Both the position numbers and the translations under genes were made by a program. A stretch of DNA of 35,094 nucleotides, from positions 1 to 35,094 of IMG/VR virus record IMGVR_UViG_3300007640_000110; one strand, 5' to 3'. The DNA is from a virus. Under the pieces are notes generated by a model that saw only the letters and a list, made by a program, of their open reading frames with translations, did not search any database and was not told the origin of the DNA. Position 1 is the first letter of the stretch; each line of letters begins with the position of its first letter. Of the stretch, positions 24,119 to 29,804 are shown one piece after another.

Positions 24119-24155
24119 GTCTACAAGTGTAGACCAGCTAAGCAAGGCGTGTCAA
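24119..24155 (-). promoter_or_regulatory. Leftward early promoter (PL-like) and operator OL
   Basis: Minus strand: TTGACA (complement of 24150-24155), 18 bp, TACACT (complement of 24126-24131). A perfect 16-bp palindrome GTCTACAAGTGTAGAC (24119-24134) covers the -10 box. The same half-sites occur at the rightward promoter, so one regulator should control both. Confidence 0.85.
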
Positions 24156-24229
24156 CAGCTATATACAAATTATTTTGACTTTTTTTTTCGAAACGGCTTC
24201 TAGTATTTTATGCGGGAGGTATACAGTAG

Positions 24230-24266
24230 TTGACATTAGTAGCACGCATAGTCTACGATAGTAGGC
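24230..24266 (+). promoter_or_regulatory. Rightward early promoter (PR-like) and operator OR
   Basis: TTGACA (24230-24235), 18 bp, TACGAT (24254-24259). The operator GTCTAC-GATA-GTAGGC (24251-24266) covers the -10 box and ends right at the ATG of the Cro-like gene. The start point predicted from the -10 box is 24265-24268, so the message would be leaderless or nearly so. Spacing and operator position mirror the leftward promoter. Confidence 0.85.
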
Positions 24267-24437
24267 ATGATTAAATTCGATGATCTCATAGCTCACTTTG
24301 GGAGCCAAGCAAAAGCCGCGAAAGCGTTAAATCTAGATCGCCAGGTTGTCTGGGCGTGGAAGCACAGAGGCATTCCGCTTACTCGACAATATCAAATTCA
24401 GGTGGTTACAGATGGCGCACTAAAACCATCCACCTAA
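24267..24437 (+). CDS. Cro-like HTH repressor
   Basis: 56 residues: MIKFDDLIAHFGSQAKAAKA, LNLDRQVVWAWKHRGIP, ending VTDGALKPST. This is the layout of Cro/YdaS-type proteins (FGSQxxAAxALxxxxxxVxxWxxRGIP). It probably binds the paired GTCTAC palindromes and turns down both early promoters. ATG 24267 is directly next to the operator with no SD, consistent with leaderless translation. It is too short for many gene finders but strongly supported by motif and position. Confidence 0.88.
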   Translation: MIKFDDLIAHFGSQAKAAKALNLDRQVVWAWKHRGIPLTRQYQIQVVTDGALKPST

Positions 24438-24456
24438 CTATATGATGAGCGCCTAA

Positions 24457-25272
24457 ATGCCACGCCTACCTTATTACCCAATGTACCCATCTGACTACCT
24501 AAGAGACACGGTTCATCTAACTTTAGATGAGCATGGTTTTTACATTTTGATGCTCCAGAATTTGTGGGAATACGATGGCGAGTTACCGGCAGATCCTAAG
24601 CAGCTATCGCGTATCTTGCGTGTAGATCCTAGGCAAGCTAGACGATACCTGCAAGGTAAGCTGGGCGATATGTTCGAGGTATCTAATGGCTTAGTTAGAA
24701 ATAAGAGGCTTTCTAAAGAACTGTCGCAAGCTACTGATAAGCATAATAAATTAAGCGAAGCAGGGCGAAAAGGTAACGCTAAAAGATGGTCGCCAGGCGA
24801 TACGCCACCCCAATCGCATACAGATACAGATACAGATACAGATATAGAAAAGAAACTTAAAAAGAAAGTCAAAAAGAAAGATTTAACCATCCCTCAAAAA
24901 TTCGCCGAATGGTGGGAGGCATACCCCAAGAAACGCAAGAAGGCAGAGGCGCTGAAAATTTGGCATAGAGACGGTCTCGAAGACCAAGCCGAAGAAATCA
25001 TTCTTGCGACTCAACTGCAAAAAGCAAACGACCGTTCATGGATTGAGGGATACATCCCAGATCCCACAACGTACCTGAACAACGAAAGGTGGACAGATGA
25101 AATCGATCAATCAAGTGCTAGACAAAACCAATCTGCAAAACCCTCGGGTTTCGAGCGAACAGAGGCAGGCGTTGCCGAATGGCTCGAAGAACAAGGTGGC
25201 AGTGTTTTGGATGACGATGAGCCGGATGTTTCCGGGGGTGTGGTTATCGACATGCGGGGCGAAACCTTGTGA
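24457..25272 (+). CDS. Replication initiation-type protein (DUF1376, lambda O position)
   Basis: 271 residues. The N-terminal DUF1376 domain (about 1-90) begins PRLPYYPMYPSDYLRDTVHL and includes LDEHGFYILMLQNLWEYDGE. A Thr/Asp-rich linker (TDTDTDTD, coded by four ACAGAT units at 24820-24843) follows, then a basic stretch and a C-terminal domain IPQKFAEWWEAYPKKRKKAE with WIEGYIPDPTTYLNNERWTD, as in many phage replication proteins. The last 176 bp overlap the next gene in another frame. Confidence 0.85.
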   Translation: MPRLPYYPMYPSDYLRDTVHLTLDEHGFYILMLQNLWEYDGELPADPKQLSRILRVDPRQARRYLQGKLGDMFEVSNGLVRNKRLSKELSQATDKHNKLSEAGRKGNAKRWSPGDTPPQSHTDTDTDTDIEKKLKKKVKKKDLTIPQKFAEWWEAYPKKRKKAEALKIWHRDGLEDQAEEIILATQLQKANDRSWIEGYIPDPTTYLNNERWTDEIDQSSARQNQSAKPSGFERTEAGVAEWLEEQGGSVLDDDEPDVSGGVVIDMRGETL

Positions 25273-25525
25273 GCCGTGGGTATCTGAAATTGCAGTTCTT
25301 AGCGAGGCGCAAATCAACCAGGGGCTTGAGCGATGCAAAAAAACAGCCCGCAAGTTTCCGCCAAACCTGGGAGAGTTTCTTGAGCTTTGCCGACCAGCTA
25401 AACGCGAAAACGAAGCGATGTATCGAATCTCAGAAAGCCATCAAATCACCAAGCAGCTCAGCGAAGAAGAAAAGCGCAAGGGTAGCGCATGGGCAAAGAG
25501 CATGAAGGCGGCATTGGGTGCTTAA
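25097..25525 (+). CDS. Helicase-loader / replication protein P-like
   Basis: 142 residues. The C-terminal two thirds resemble lambda P-type loaders: VFWMTMSRMFPGVW near residue 36-49, VLSEAQINQGLERCKKTARK and the strong signature FPPNLGEFLELCRP near 85-99. The start ATG 25097 has AAAGG 7 bp upstream and includes the first helix. A shorter start at 25211 would cut into the domain. It lies 176 bp inside the previous gene, unusually deep. It probably brings the host helicase to the phage origin. Confidence 0.85.
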   Translation: MKSINQVLDKTNLQNPRVSSEQRQALPNGSKNKVAVFWMTMSRMFPGVWLSTCGAKPCEPWVSEIAVLSEAQINQGLERCKKTARKFPPNLGEFLELCRPAKRENEAMYRISESHQITKQLSEEEKRKGSAWAKSMKAALGA

Positions 25526-25700
25526 TTTCGTGAAGAAAAGCAAATACCACCAAACCGCTGGCAGTTACAGCCTTGCGGGCTATCGCGTGAAAGGCGGTTT
25601 TAGATTCTTGCTTTGGCAAAACAAAAAGATTCTAGGCGCATTCGATACCGCAGGCGAAGCGCAGCAGTACGCAAACGAATTAGAGAGGGAGGCGGCGTAA
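25518..25700 (+). CDS. Small basic hypothetical protein (AP2-like fold possible)
   Basis: 60 residues from GTG 25518; GTG 25530 (MKKSKYHQTAG) is equally possible. The sequence YSLAGYRVKGGFRFLLWQNK followed by ILGAFDTAGEAQQYANELER has the three-strand plus helix look of AP2/integrase-arm DNA-binding domains; this is only a pattern judgement. It overlaps the loader gene by 8 bp and the next by one base (TAATG). Confidence 0.6.
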   Translation: MLNFVKKSKYHQTAGSYSLAGYRVKGGFRFLLWQNKKILGAFDTAGEAQQYANELEREAA

Positions 25701-26143
25701 TGGATATCTGCTTAATCAAGCAATTCAATAACGCGCTATATCCCGCAACTCCTGCGGACGTTGAAAAACTTGCCAAAGTTAAATCAGGCGAGGGGATTAT
25801 TTGCAGCTACAAAAAGCCAAGAAACTTTGAGTTCCACAAAAAATATTTTGCGCTGCTCAATTACGCCTTCGATATCTGGGAGCCACCAGAGGAAGCGCCA
25901 GCTAAGAACTTCGACAGGTTCCGCGAAGAGGTCACGATGGCGGCAGGCCACTACAACGTAGTCCCTAGCATCAAAGGCGATACACGCTATATCGCTAAAA
26001 GCATTTCATTTGCGGCAATGGATGAGATCGAATTTCGAGACCTGTACGAAAAATCAGTTTCATTCTTGCTCAAGTACGTTTTAAAAAACTATACCCGCGA
26101 AGACCTGGACGCGGTGTTACTGAATCTGTCGGAGTTCGCATGA
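25700..26143 (+). CDS. DUF1367 family protein
   Basis: 147 residues from ATG 25700 (TAATG overlap, GGAGG 7 bp upstream). It has the DUF1367 pattern: a C-terminal-binding motif LYPATPADVEKLAKVKSGEG, then NFEFHKKYFALLNYAFDIWE and the late DEIEFRDLYEKSVSFLLKYV. These proteins are common in the ninB-like region of lambdoid phages near replication and resolvase genes. Their biochemical role is not established. Confidence 0.87.
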   Translation: MDICLIKQFNNALYPATPADVEKLAKVKSGEGIICSYKKPRNFEFHKKYFALLNYAFDIWEPPEEAPAKNFDRFREEVTMAAGHYNVVPSIKGDTRYIAKSISFAAMDEIEFRDLYEKSVSFLLKYVLKNYTREDLDAVLLNLSEFA

Positions 26144-26466
26144 CAGCACTAGCCAAACATTGCCAGATAGTTCTAGCACAAGCACAAAAAAAGCACTACG
26201 TCATAACAGAGCACACCGAATGGACGAAAGAGCTAGACAGTGAAGCTTCTAGACTTTCCCAAGAAGGCCACCCAGGAAAAGAAGTTGCAAAGCGTCTTGG
26301 TGTTACGTTTCAGGCTCTACAGCAAAGAAGAAAGTATCTAGAAGCGACAAAAGACAAGCGCCGCCAAATGGTGGAAATGTGGAATCAAGTCAAGTCATTT
26401 AGCGCGGTGGGTAGAGCATTAGGCGTTCACAAAAACACGGTTAAAAAAGCCGTAGAGCTGGCATGA
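26140..26466 (+). CDS. HTH protein of unknown function
   Basis: 108 residues. The middle shows a helix-turn-helix (RLSQEGHPGKEVAKRLGVTF), and a second HTH-like stretch is at the end (KSFSAVGRALGVHKNTVKKA). The tandem HTH arrangement suggests DNA binding. It is joined by ATGA overlaps on both sides, so it is made with DUF1367 and the nuclease-like gene. Confidence 0.75.
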   Translation: MTALAKHCQIVLAQAQKKHYVITEHTEWTKELDSEASRLSQEGHPGKEVAKRLGVTFQALQQRRKYLEATKDKRRQMVEMWNQVKSFSAVGRALGVHKNTVKKAVELA

Positions 26467-26717
26467 AATACAAAGCCCATGCGGACAGAGTGGCGCAGTT
26501 ACCGTGCGCAACCTGTGGAGCACACGGTGTTGTCTTGCATCATCCAAGGATCGGCCAGGGCATGGGTCAGCGGGCGCATGACATGCTGGTTATCCCTCTT
26601 TGCCCTGATTGCCATACAGGACCAGCCGGTGTGCATGGCGATAAATCTATGATGAACCTAACCAAGCAAACAGAGTTGCAGATTTTAGGCGACACATTAG
26701 CGAGGTTATACGCATGA
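26463..26717 (+). CDS. HNH-like nuclease of the Ref / DUF968 type
   Basis: 84 residues: LPCATCGAHGVVLHHPRIGQ with CxxC and HH, then RAHDMLVIPLCPDCHTGPAG with CxxCH. The layout (CxxC, HH, GMGxxAHDxxxIPLCxxCHxG) matches small His-Me finger proteins related to phage Ref and DUF968. It probably nicks DNA or helps recombination. ATGA overlaps occur on both sides. Confidence 0.8.
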   Translation: MKYKAHADRVAQLPCATCGAHGVVLHHPRIGQGMGQRAHDMLVIPLCPDCHTGPAGVHGDKSMMNLTKQTELQILGDTLARLYA

Positions 26718-26744
26718 CCGAACTACACCAACAGCAAATGCCAG
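26702..26744 (+). repeat. Direct repeat, copy 1 (gene junction)
   Basis: A 43-bp stretch matching 27497-27539 with 5 mismatches. It covers the end of the upstream gene (RLYA plus stop), the ATGA junction and the first ten codons of the small zinc-ribbon gene. The two copies bracket the zinc-ribbon and DNA methylase genes. Confidence 0.8.
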
Positions 26745-26863
26745 ATCCTGAGCCAGGCTGGGAAAAGTTATGTCGAGAGTGCGAGGGGATTATGTCGGTA
26801 AAGGATAGGCACGCAAGATGCCAGAAGTGCCGAAAGGCCGGAGGCTACAAAAGGTATGCGTAA
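26714..26863 (+). CDS. Small zinc-ribbon protein (49 aa)
   Basis: 49 residues: MTELHQQQMPDPEPGWEKLC, then CREC and CQKC pairs separated by 12 residues, a zinc ribbon. The N-terminus and zinc ribbon both resemble those of the 131-aa protein at 27509 (identical spacing), as if the middle HTH part were missing here. It is ATGA-coupled upstream and overlaps the methylase by 8 bp. Confidence 0.75.
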   Translation: MTELHQQQMPDPEPGWEKLCRECEGIMSVKDRHARCQKCRKAGGYKRYA

Positions 26864-27512
26864 GGAAACCATAGGGAATGCGACTTTATACCTCGGCGAT
26901 TGCTTAGAGATATTGCCGACACTTGAGCCTGTTGATGCGGTGGTTACCGATCCGCCTTATGGTGTTAAGCGCGATAAAGGCTTTGAGGGCTTTGGGGGCT
27001 TTGGGAGGCCAATTGCAAGAAGACGCTTTGAAGATGACGACTGGGATTCTGAGCGACCGACACAAGAGGTCTTCGATCAAATTCTCAAGAAAAGCGGGTT
27101 TGCTTTCATCTTCGGCGGCAATTTTTTTGCCGACATGCTACCTACAGGTACGCATTGGGTGGTCTGGGATAAACTTAACACTATGCCTTCATTCGGTGAC
27201 TGTGAGCTGGCATGGACAAATAGCGACAGGAAGTCAGTCAAAAAAATAACGGTTGAATATAACGGGCTAATCGGAAAAGAAAGAGACCGCCAGCATCCAA
27301 CACAAAAGCCTGTGCTTTTGCTTGAGAAAATCCTAGAGGCATACCCTAATCCTCAAACCATACTAGATCCATTTATGGGCAGCGGCACAACTGGAGTTGC
27401 CTGTATGAATCTAGGCCGCAAGTTCATCGGCATCGAAATAGAACCGAAATATTTTGATATCGCTTGTGAGCGGATAGAAAACGCACAACGGCAACAGAGG
27501 TTATTCGCATGA
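26856..27512 (+). CDS. DNA N4/N6-amino methyltransferase
   Basis: 218 residues. The catalytic motif IV, TDPPYGV (Asp32-Tyr35), is near the N-terminus. The SAM-binding motif is at the C-terminal end (DPFMGSGTTGVACMNLGRKF, then IGIEIEPKYFDIACERI), giving the beta-class order. The target domain between them is short. HPTQKPVLLLEKIL is typical. It probably methylates phage DNA against host restriction or marks it; the recognition site cannot be told. It lies between two direct repeats. Confidence 0.92.
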   Translation: MRKETIGNATLYLGDCLEILPTLEPVDAVVTDPPYGVKRDKGFEGFGGFGRPIARRRFEDDDWDSERPTQEVFDQILKKSGFAFIFGGNFFADMLPTGTHWVVWDKLNTMPSFGDCELAWTNSDRKSVKKITVEYNGLIGKERDRQHPTQKPVLLLEKILEAYPNPQTILDPFMGSGTTGVACMNLGRKFIGIEIEPKYFDIACERIENAQRQQRLFA

Positions 27513-27539
27513 ACCAACTACACCAACACCAAATGCTAG
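27497..27539 (+). repeat. Direct repeat, copy 2 (gene junction)
   Basis: It matches 26702-26744 at 38 of 43 positions. It covers the end of the methylase gene (RLFA plus stop), the ATGA junction and the start of the 131-aa gene (MNQLHQHQM). Confidence 0.8.
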
Positions 27540-27904
27540 GCACAGCGCTGGGCCGGTGGTGCTTAATGGCTCACTTAAACAAATATCACTGGGCATACAT
27601 TCCTGATGTGATTCCAAGAGCAGGTAAGCGAGCAAGGGATAAATGGACGCCTAAGTTAGATCGAAAAGTCGCAGAGCTGCGCAAGGCCGGTAAGGAATAC
27701 AAAACTATTGCAGAAGAGATGGGATTAACAGCCTCAGCAGTTAAAGCACGACTAGGAAGGCTTGGTGTCAGTAAAGGCATTCCAAAAGTAGAACAGTCAA
27801 CGCACAGACCCTGCAAAGTGTGCGGTAGGCCGGTTAAGCGAGTTCACAGATCGACCAAATGCTACAACTGCAAACGAGCAGCCATGATGGAGAGAAATCA
27901 ATGA
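27509..27904 (+). CDS. HTH and zinc-ribbon protein
   Basis: 131 residues. The central HTH reads KWTPKLDRKVAELRKAGKEY and AEEMGLTASAVKARLGRLGV, a SANT/Myb-like or GcrA-like DNA-binding pattern. The C-terminal zinc ribbon is PCKVCG...KCYNC with a 12-residue gap. The N-terminal MNQLHQHQM is shared with the 49-aa protein. It is probably a DNA-binding regulator or accessory. It is ATGA-coupled to both neighbours. Confidence 0.75.
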   Translation: MNQLHQHQMLGTALGRWCLMAHLNKYHWAYIPDVIPRAGKRARDKWTPKLDRKVAELRKAGKEYKTIAEEMGLTASAVKARLGRLGVSKGIPKVEQSTHRPCKVCGRPVKRVHRSTKCYNCKRAAMMERNQ

Positions 27905-27963
27905 ACGCACTACTAATCATCACATTCCTAACGCTAGATATAAAAATACCCGTACCTGAGTGA
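27901..27963 (+). CDS. Possible 20-aa coupling peptide
   Basis: ATG 27901 (ATGA overlap with the upstream stop) gives the 20-residue MNALLIITFLTLDIKIPVPE, and its stop overlaps the GTG at 27960 (GTGA). It keeps the chain of translational coupling into the following dual-frame locus. It may be a residue of a longer gene: the missing N-terminal half of the cytosine methylase should lie here. Confidence 0.4.
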   Translation: MNALLIITFLTLDIKIPVPE

Positions 27964-28520
27964 AGGGTACGCCGACAGCTATCAGGGAATGGTTGATGTC
28001 GTCACAGCAGGGTTCCCATGTCAGCCTTTCTCAGTCGCAGGAAAGCGATCTGGATCAGATGATTCCCGGAATATGTGGCCAGCAACGATTGATGTCATTC
28101 GCAGAGTACGACCACGATACGCATTGCTGGAGAACGTCCCAGGCTTGCTTAGTAGCGGGTACATGGGAAGAGTTTTCGGAGACTTGGCCGAGAGCGGGTA
28201 TAACTGTCGATGGCGCGTGTTATCAGCAGCCGAAGCGGGAGCGCCGCATAAGCGAGATAGGCTCTGGATTGCATTGGCCGACACCGAGCGCGAGCGACCA
28301 CAAAGGCGCGGGGAAGAATGGGAAACCTCGGGACAGGTTGGATTATGCAGTGGAAATGGGCAAAACAAAAAGCAAGACATACGCGGCACCGGCAGTTGGT
28401 GGAAGGCTGAGCCCGACGTGGGTAGAGTGGCTAATGGGGTGGCCTCTCGGATGGACAGACTTAAAGCCATTGGTAATGGACAAGTACCAGCAGTGGTTAG
28501 AAAAGCATGGGATTTATTAG
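27960..28520 (+). CDS. Phage methylase-locus protein, frame A (WPRAG/PTWVEWLMGWP family)
   Basis: 186 residues from GTG 27960 (GTGA overlap). The sequence resembles a recurrent phage family: IREWLMSSQQGSHVSLSQSQ, YDHDTHCWRTSQ, EFSETWPRAGITVDGACYQQ, GSGLHWPTPSASDHKG, LSPTWVEWLMGWPLGWTDLK and YQQWLEKHGI. Members are often labelled DNA methylase from context, but no catalytic motif is visible in this frame. Nearly the whole gene lies on the same strand as the cytosine methylase fragment, one frame apart. Whether both are translated cannot be told from sequence alone. Confidence 0.65.
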   Translation: MKGTPTAIREWLMSSQQGSHVSLSQSQESDLDQMIPGICGQQRLMSFAEYDHDTHCWRTSQACLVAGTWEEFSETWPRAGITVDGACYQQPKRERRISEIGSGLHWPTPSASDHKGAGKNGKPRDRLDYAVEMGKTKSKTYAAPAVGGRLSPTWVEWLMGWPLGWTDLKPLVMDKYQQWLEKHGIY

Positions 28521-28525
28521 CATGA
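27989..28525 (+). CDS. C5 cytosine-methyltransferase, N-terminally truncated, frame B
   Basis: 178 residues. C5-methylase motifs appear in order: IV, GFPCQPFSVAGK (Cys11), VI, ENVPG (Glu48), VIII, HKRDRLW (about 87-93), and IX/X, RLKAIGNGQVPAVVRKAW. Motif I (FxGxGG, SAM binding) and about 70 N-terminal residues are absent; in-phase TAA at 27941 blocks extension. The stop overlaps the RuvC-like gene by ATGA. It may be a decaying gene, a split enzyme, or a catalytic half needing a partner. The RBS is very close to the ATG. Confidence 0.75.
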   Translation: MVDVVTAGFPCQPFSVAGKRSGSDDSRNMWPATIDVIRRVRPRYALLENVPGLLSSGYMGRVFGDLAESGYNCRWRVLSAAEAGAPHKRDRLWIALADTERERPQRRGEEWETSGQVGLCSGNGQNKKQDIRGTGSWWKAEPDVGRVANGVASRMDRLKAIGNGQVPAVVRKAWDLLA

Positions 28526-29010
28526 TAACCATCGGCATAGACCCAGGCTTAACCGGCGCTATCTCCATATTTAAAAACGGTGAGTTCGTACATGTTGAGG
28601 ATATGCCGGTGATTGAGAAGTTAACTGGCAAAGGAAAGATGGTGGACGCCAGAGAGCTTAGAGCCATTTGCGAATGCGCTGAAATAACTACGTATTGGAT
28701 CGAAGACGTTCACGCCATGCCAGGGCAAGGGGTAAGCAGCATGTTCAGCTTTGGACGCAGCTTAGGCGTTATTGAGGGCGTCACAGCGGGGCAAGCTATC
28801 AACTACGTCAACCCGCGCAAATGGAAGAAGCATTTCGGGTTAAGCGGAAAGGATAAAGACGCAGCGCGAACAATGGCAAAGCTCAAATTCCCTGACGCTG
28901 CTGAACACCTAACACGAAAGAAGGATATAGGCCGCGCTGATGCAATTCTAATTGGCGCATATGGGGTATCACAAACAACAGAACAGGAAGCATGGAGGAA
29001 AGTGCTGTGA
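28522..29010 (+). CDS. RuvC-like Holliday junction resolvase
   Basis: 162 residues from ATG 28522 (ATGA overlap; an upstream in-phase ATG at 28507 is less family-like). RNase H fold motifs: MITIGIDPGLTGAISIF with Asp7, TTYWIEDVHAMPGQG with the second acidic residue, and the C-terminal KKDIGRADAILIGAYG with the last Asp. It probably resolves branched replication or recombination intermediates before packaging, working downstream of the ERF protein. Confidence 0.9.
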   Translation: MITIGIDPGLTGAISIFKNGEFVHVEDMPVIEKLTGKGKMVDARELRAICECAEITTYWIEDVHAMPGQGVSSMFSFGRSLGVIEGVTAGQAINYVNPRKWKKHFGLSGKDKDAARTMAKLKFPDAAEHLTRKKDIGRADAILIGAYGVSQTTEQEAWRKVL

Positions 29011-29129
29011 ACACAAATGACATTATGGATGCGTTGGAAATTTTGGCGGCGCTGGCGATTGTGGGCTTGGGGATGGGGGTGTTTTTCGCTGCACTCATAT
29101 TGCCAATTATACTCGTGTTGAACCTATGA
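29007..29129 (+). CDS. Small membrane protein (40 aa)
   Basis: GTG 29007 (GTGA overlap with the resolvase stop). 40 residues: MNTNDIMDALEILAALAIVG followed by LGMGVFFAALILPIILVLNL, one or two hydrophobic helices with an acidic N-terminus. It ends in an ATGA overlap with the next gene. Unknown role. Confidence 0.65.
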   Translation: MNTNDIMDALEILAALAIVGLGMGVFFAALILPIILVLNL

Positions 29130-29299
29130 CTGAACTAGACACAACCACCAAGCAAGCGATAGAGCGGCTACATATCGCCATGAACCAAATCTACAACGAT
29201 ACCAAGCTCAATCGGTCAACAGCAGGTGCTAAGCGATATTCGCAGATAGTAGGCTGGCTAGATTTAGCGCGGGATGCAGCAAGGGAGGGGTTGGAGTGA
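29126..29299 (+). CDS. Small hypothetical protein (57 aa)
   Basis: 57 residues (MTELDTTTKQAIERLHIAMN, then YNDTKLNRSTAGAKRYSQIV and WLDLARDAAREGLE), fully helical and soluble. It is coupled to its upstream neighbour by ATGA and to the next gene by GTGA. No family recognised. Confidence 0.65.
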   Translation: MTELDTTTKQAIERLHIAMNQIYNDTKLNRSTAGAKRYSQIVGWLDLARDAAREGLE

Positions 29300-29694
29300 C
29301 TAAACGCAAAGACTGGCTACAAATCGAACTGGAAGACTGGAGAGACTGGTTACTAACCCAACTAGACCATGGGGGATATGCGTCAGTCACGCTACTGCAT
29401 AAACTTATGTCTGGGGATATTGGAGAAAGGGACTTTAAATCAACCATTCCATCAGGGATAGAGCCAACAAAGCACTATCTCAGACACATAGACAGGTCGA
29501 TGGCCGATTTGCTGGCCGATCCTAGAAAAGCCAAATATATCACAGCTATGCGTATTTACTACCTGCTTGGCCCTAAACGAATCAAGCAAGAGCTAACCAA
29601 GGACTACTCAACGTTCTATCGCTGGCGCAAGAGGGGCGAGAATCAATTGAGGGCGTATATGCAAGGGGAGAATAAAGTAGGTCAAAGTGCTTGA
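29296..29694 (+). CDS. Possible late regulator (Q-like antiterminator position)
   Basis: 132 residues from GTG 29296 (GTGA overlap). N-terminal helices LEDWRDWLLTQLDHGGYASV; C-terminal HTH-like AMRIYYLLGPKRIKQELTKD, STFYRWRKRGENQLRAYMQ. The HTH looks like sigma/Q-type or ArpU-type DNA-binding helices. The gene stops at 29694, overlapping a promoter that is followed by a terminator, just where lambda places Q. I infer an antitermination or late-activation role from context; sequence similarity to a named Q is not evident. Confidence 0.5.
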   Translation: MTKRKDWLQIELEDWRDWLLTQLDHGGYASVTLLHKLMSGDIGERDFKSTIPSGIEPTKHYLRHIDRSMADLLADPRKAKYITAMRIYYLLGPKRIKQELTKDYSTFYRWRKRGENQLRAYMQGENKVGQSA

Positions 29695-29719
29695 CGCATT
29701 GCAATCAGTTTGCTATAAC
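29691..29719 (+). promoter_or_regulatory. Strong promoter, lambda PR'-like position
   Basis: TTGACG (29691-29696), 17 bp, TATAAC (29714-29719). Start point about 29726. It overlaps the last codons of the possible regulator gene and leads into a terminator about 36 bp later. Confidence 0.8.
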
Positions 29720-29760
29720 TAGCGTAACTTGTGAATTTTGACCAAGGACAGAACGCAACA

Positions 29761-29784
29761 ACCTCGCTCCGGCGGGGTTTTTTT
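29761..29784 (+). terminator. Intrinsic terminator after the late promoter
   Basis: CCTCGC (29762-29767) pairs with GCGGGG (29772-29777) around TCCG, with one T-G pair, followed by T7 (29778-29784). The transcript from 29726 would be about 55-60 nt unless terminator readthrough is promoted. In lambda this arrangement is the tR' target of Q. Confidence 0.85.
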
Positions 29785-29804
29785 ATGCCTGGCAGTTTTG
29801 AAAG

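Noticed and set aside
23867-24145. Long form (92 aa) of the first leftward gene
   Set aside because: It would run through the OL operator, the transcription start and the leader terminator; the ATG at 24046 has an RBS and a clean membrane-protein start.
24820-24843. Four tandem ACAGAT units as a replication origin
   Set aside because: They encode the Thr/Asp linker of the DUF1376 protein, and such simple linkers are usual in that family. No AT-rich unwinding region or palindrome sits beside them.
28021-28470. Minus-strand 149-aa frame over the methylase locus
   Set aside because: Antisense of two good frames, Ser/Pro-rich, without an RBS; most likely a by-product of the constrained codons.
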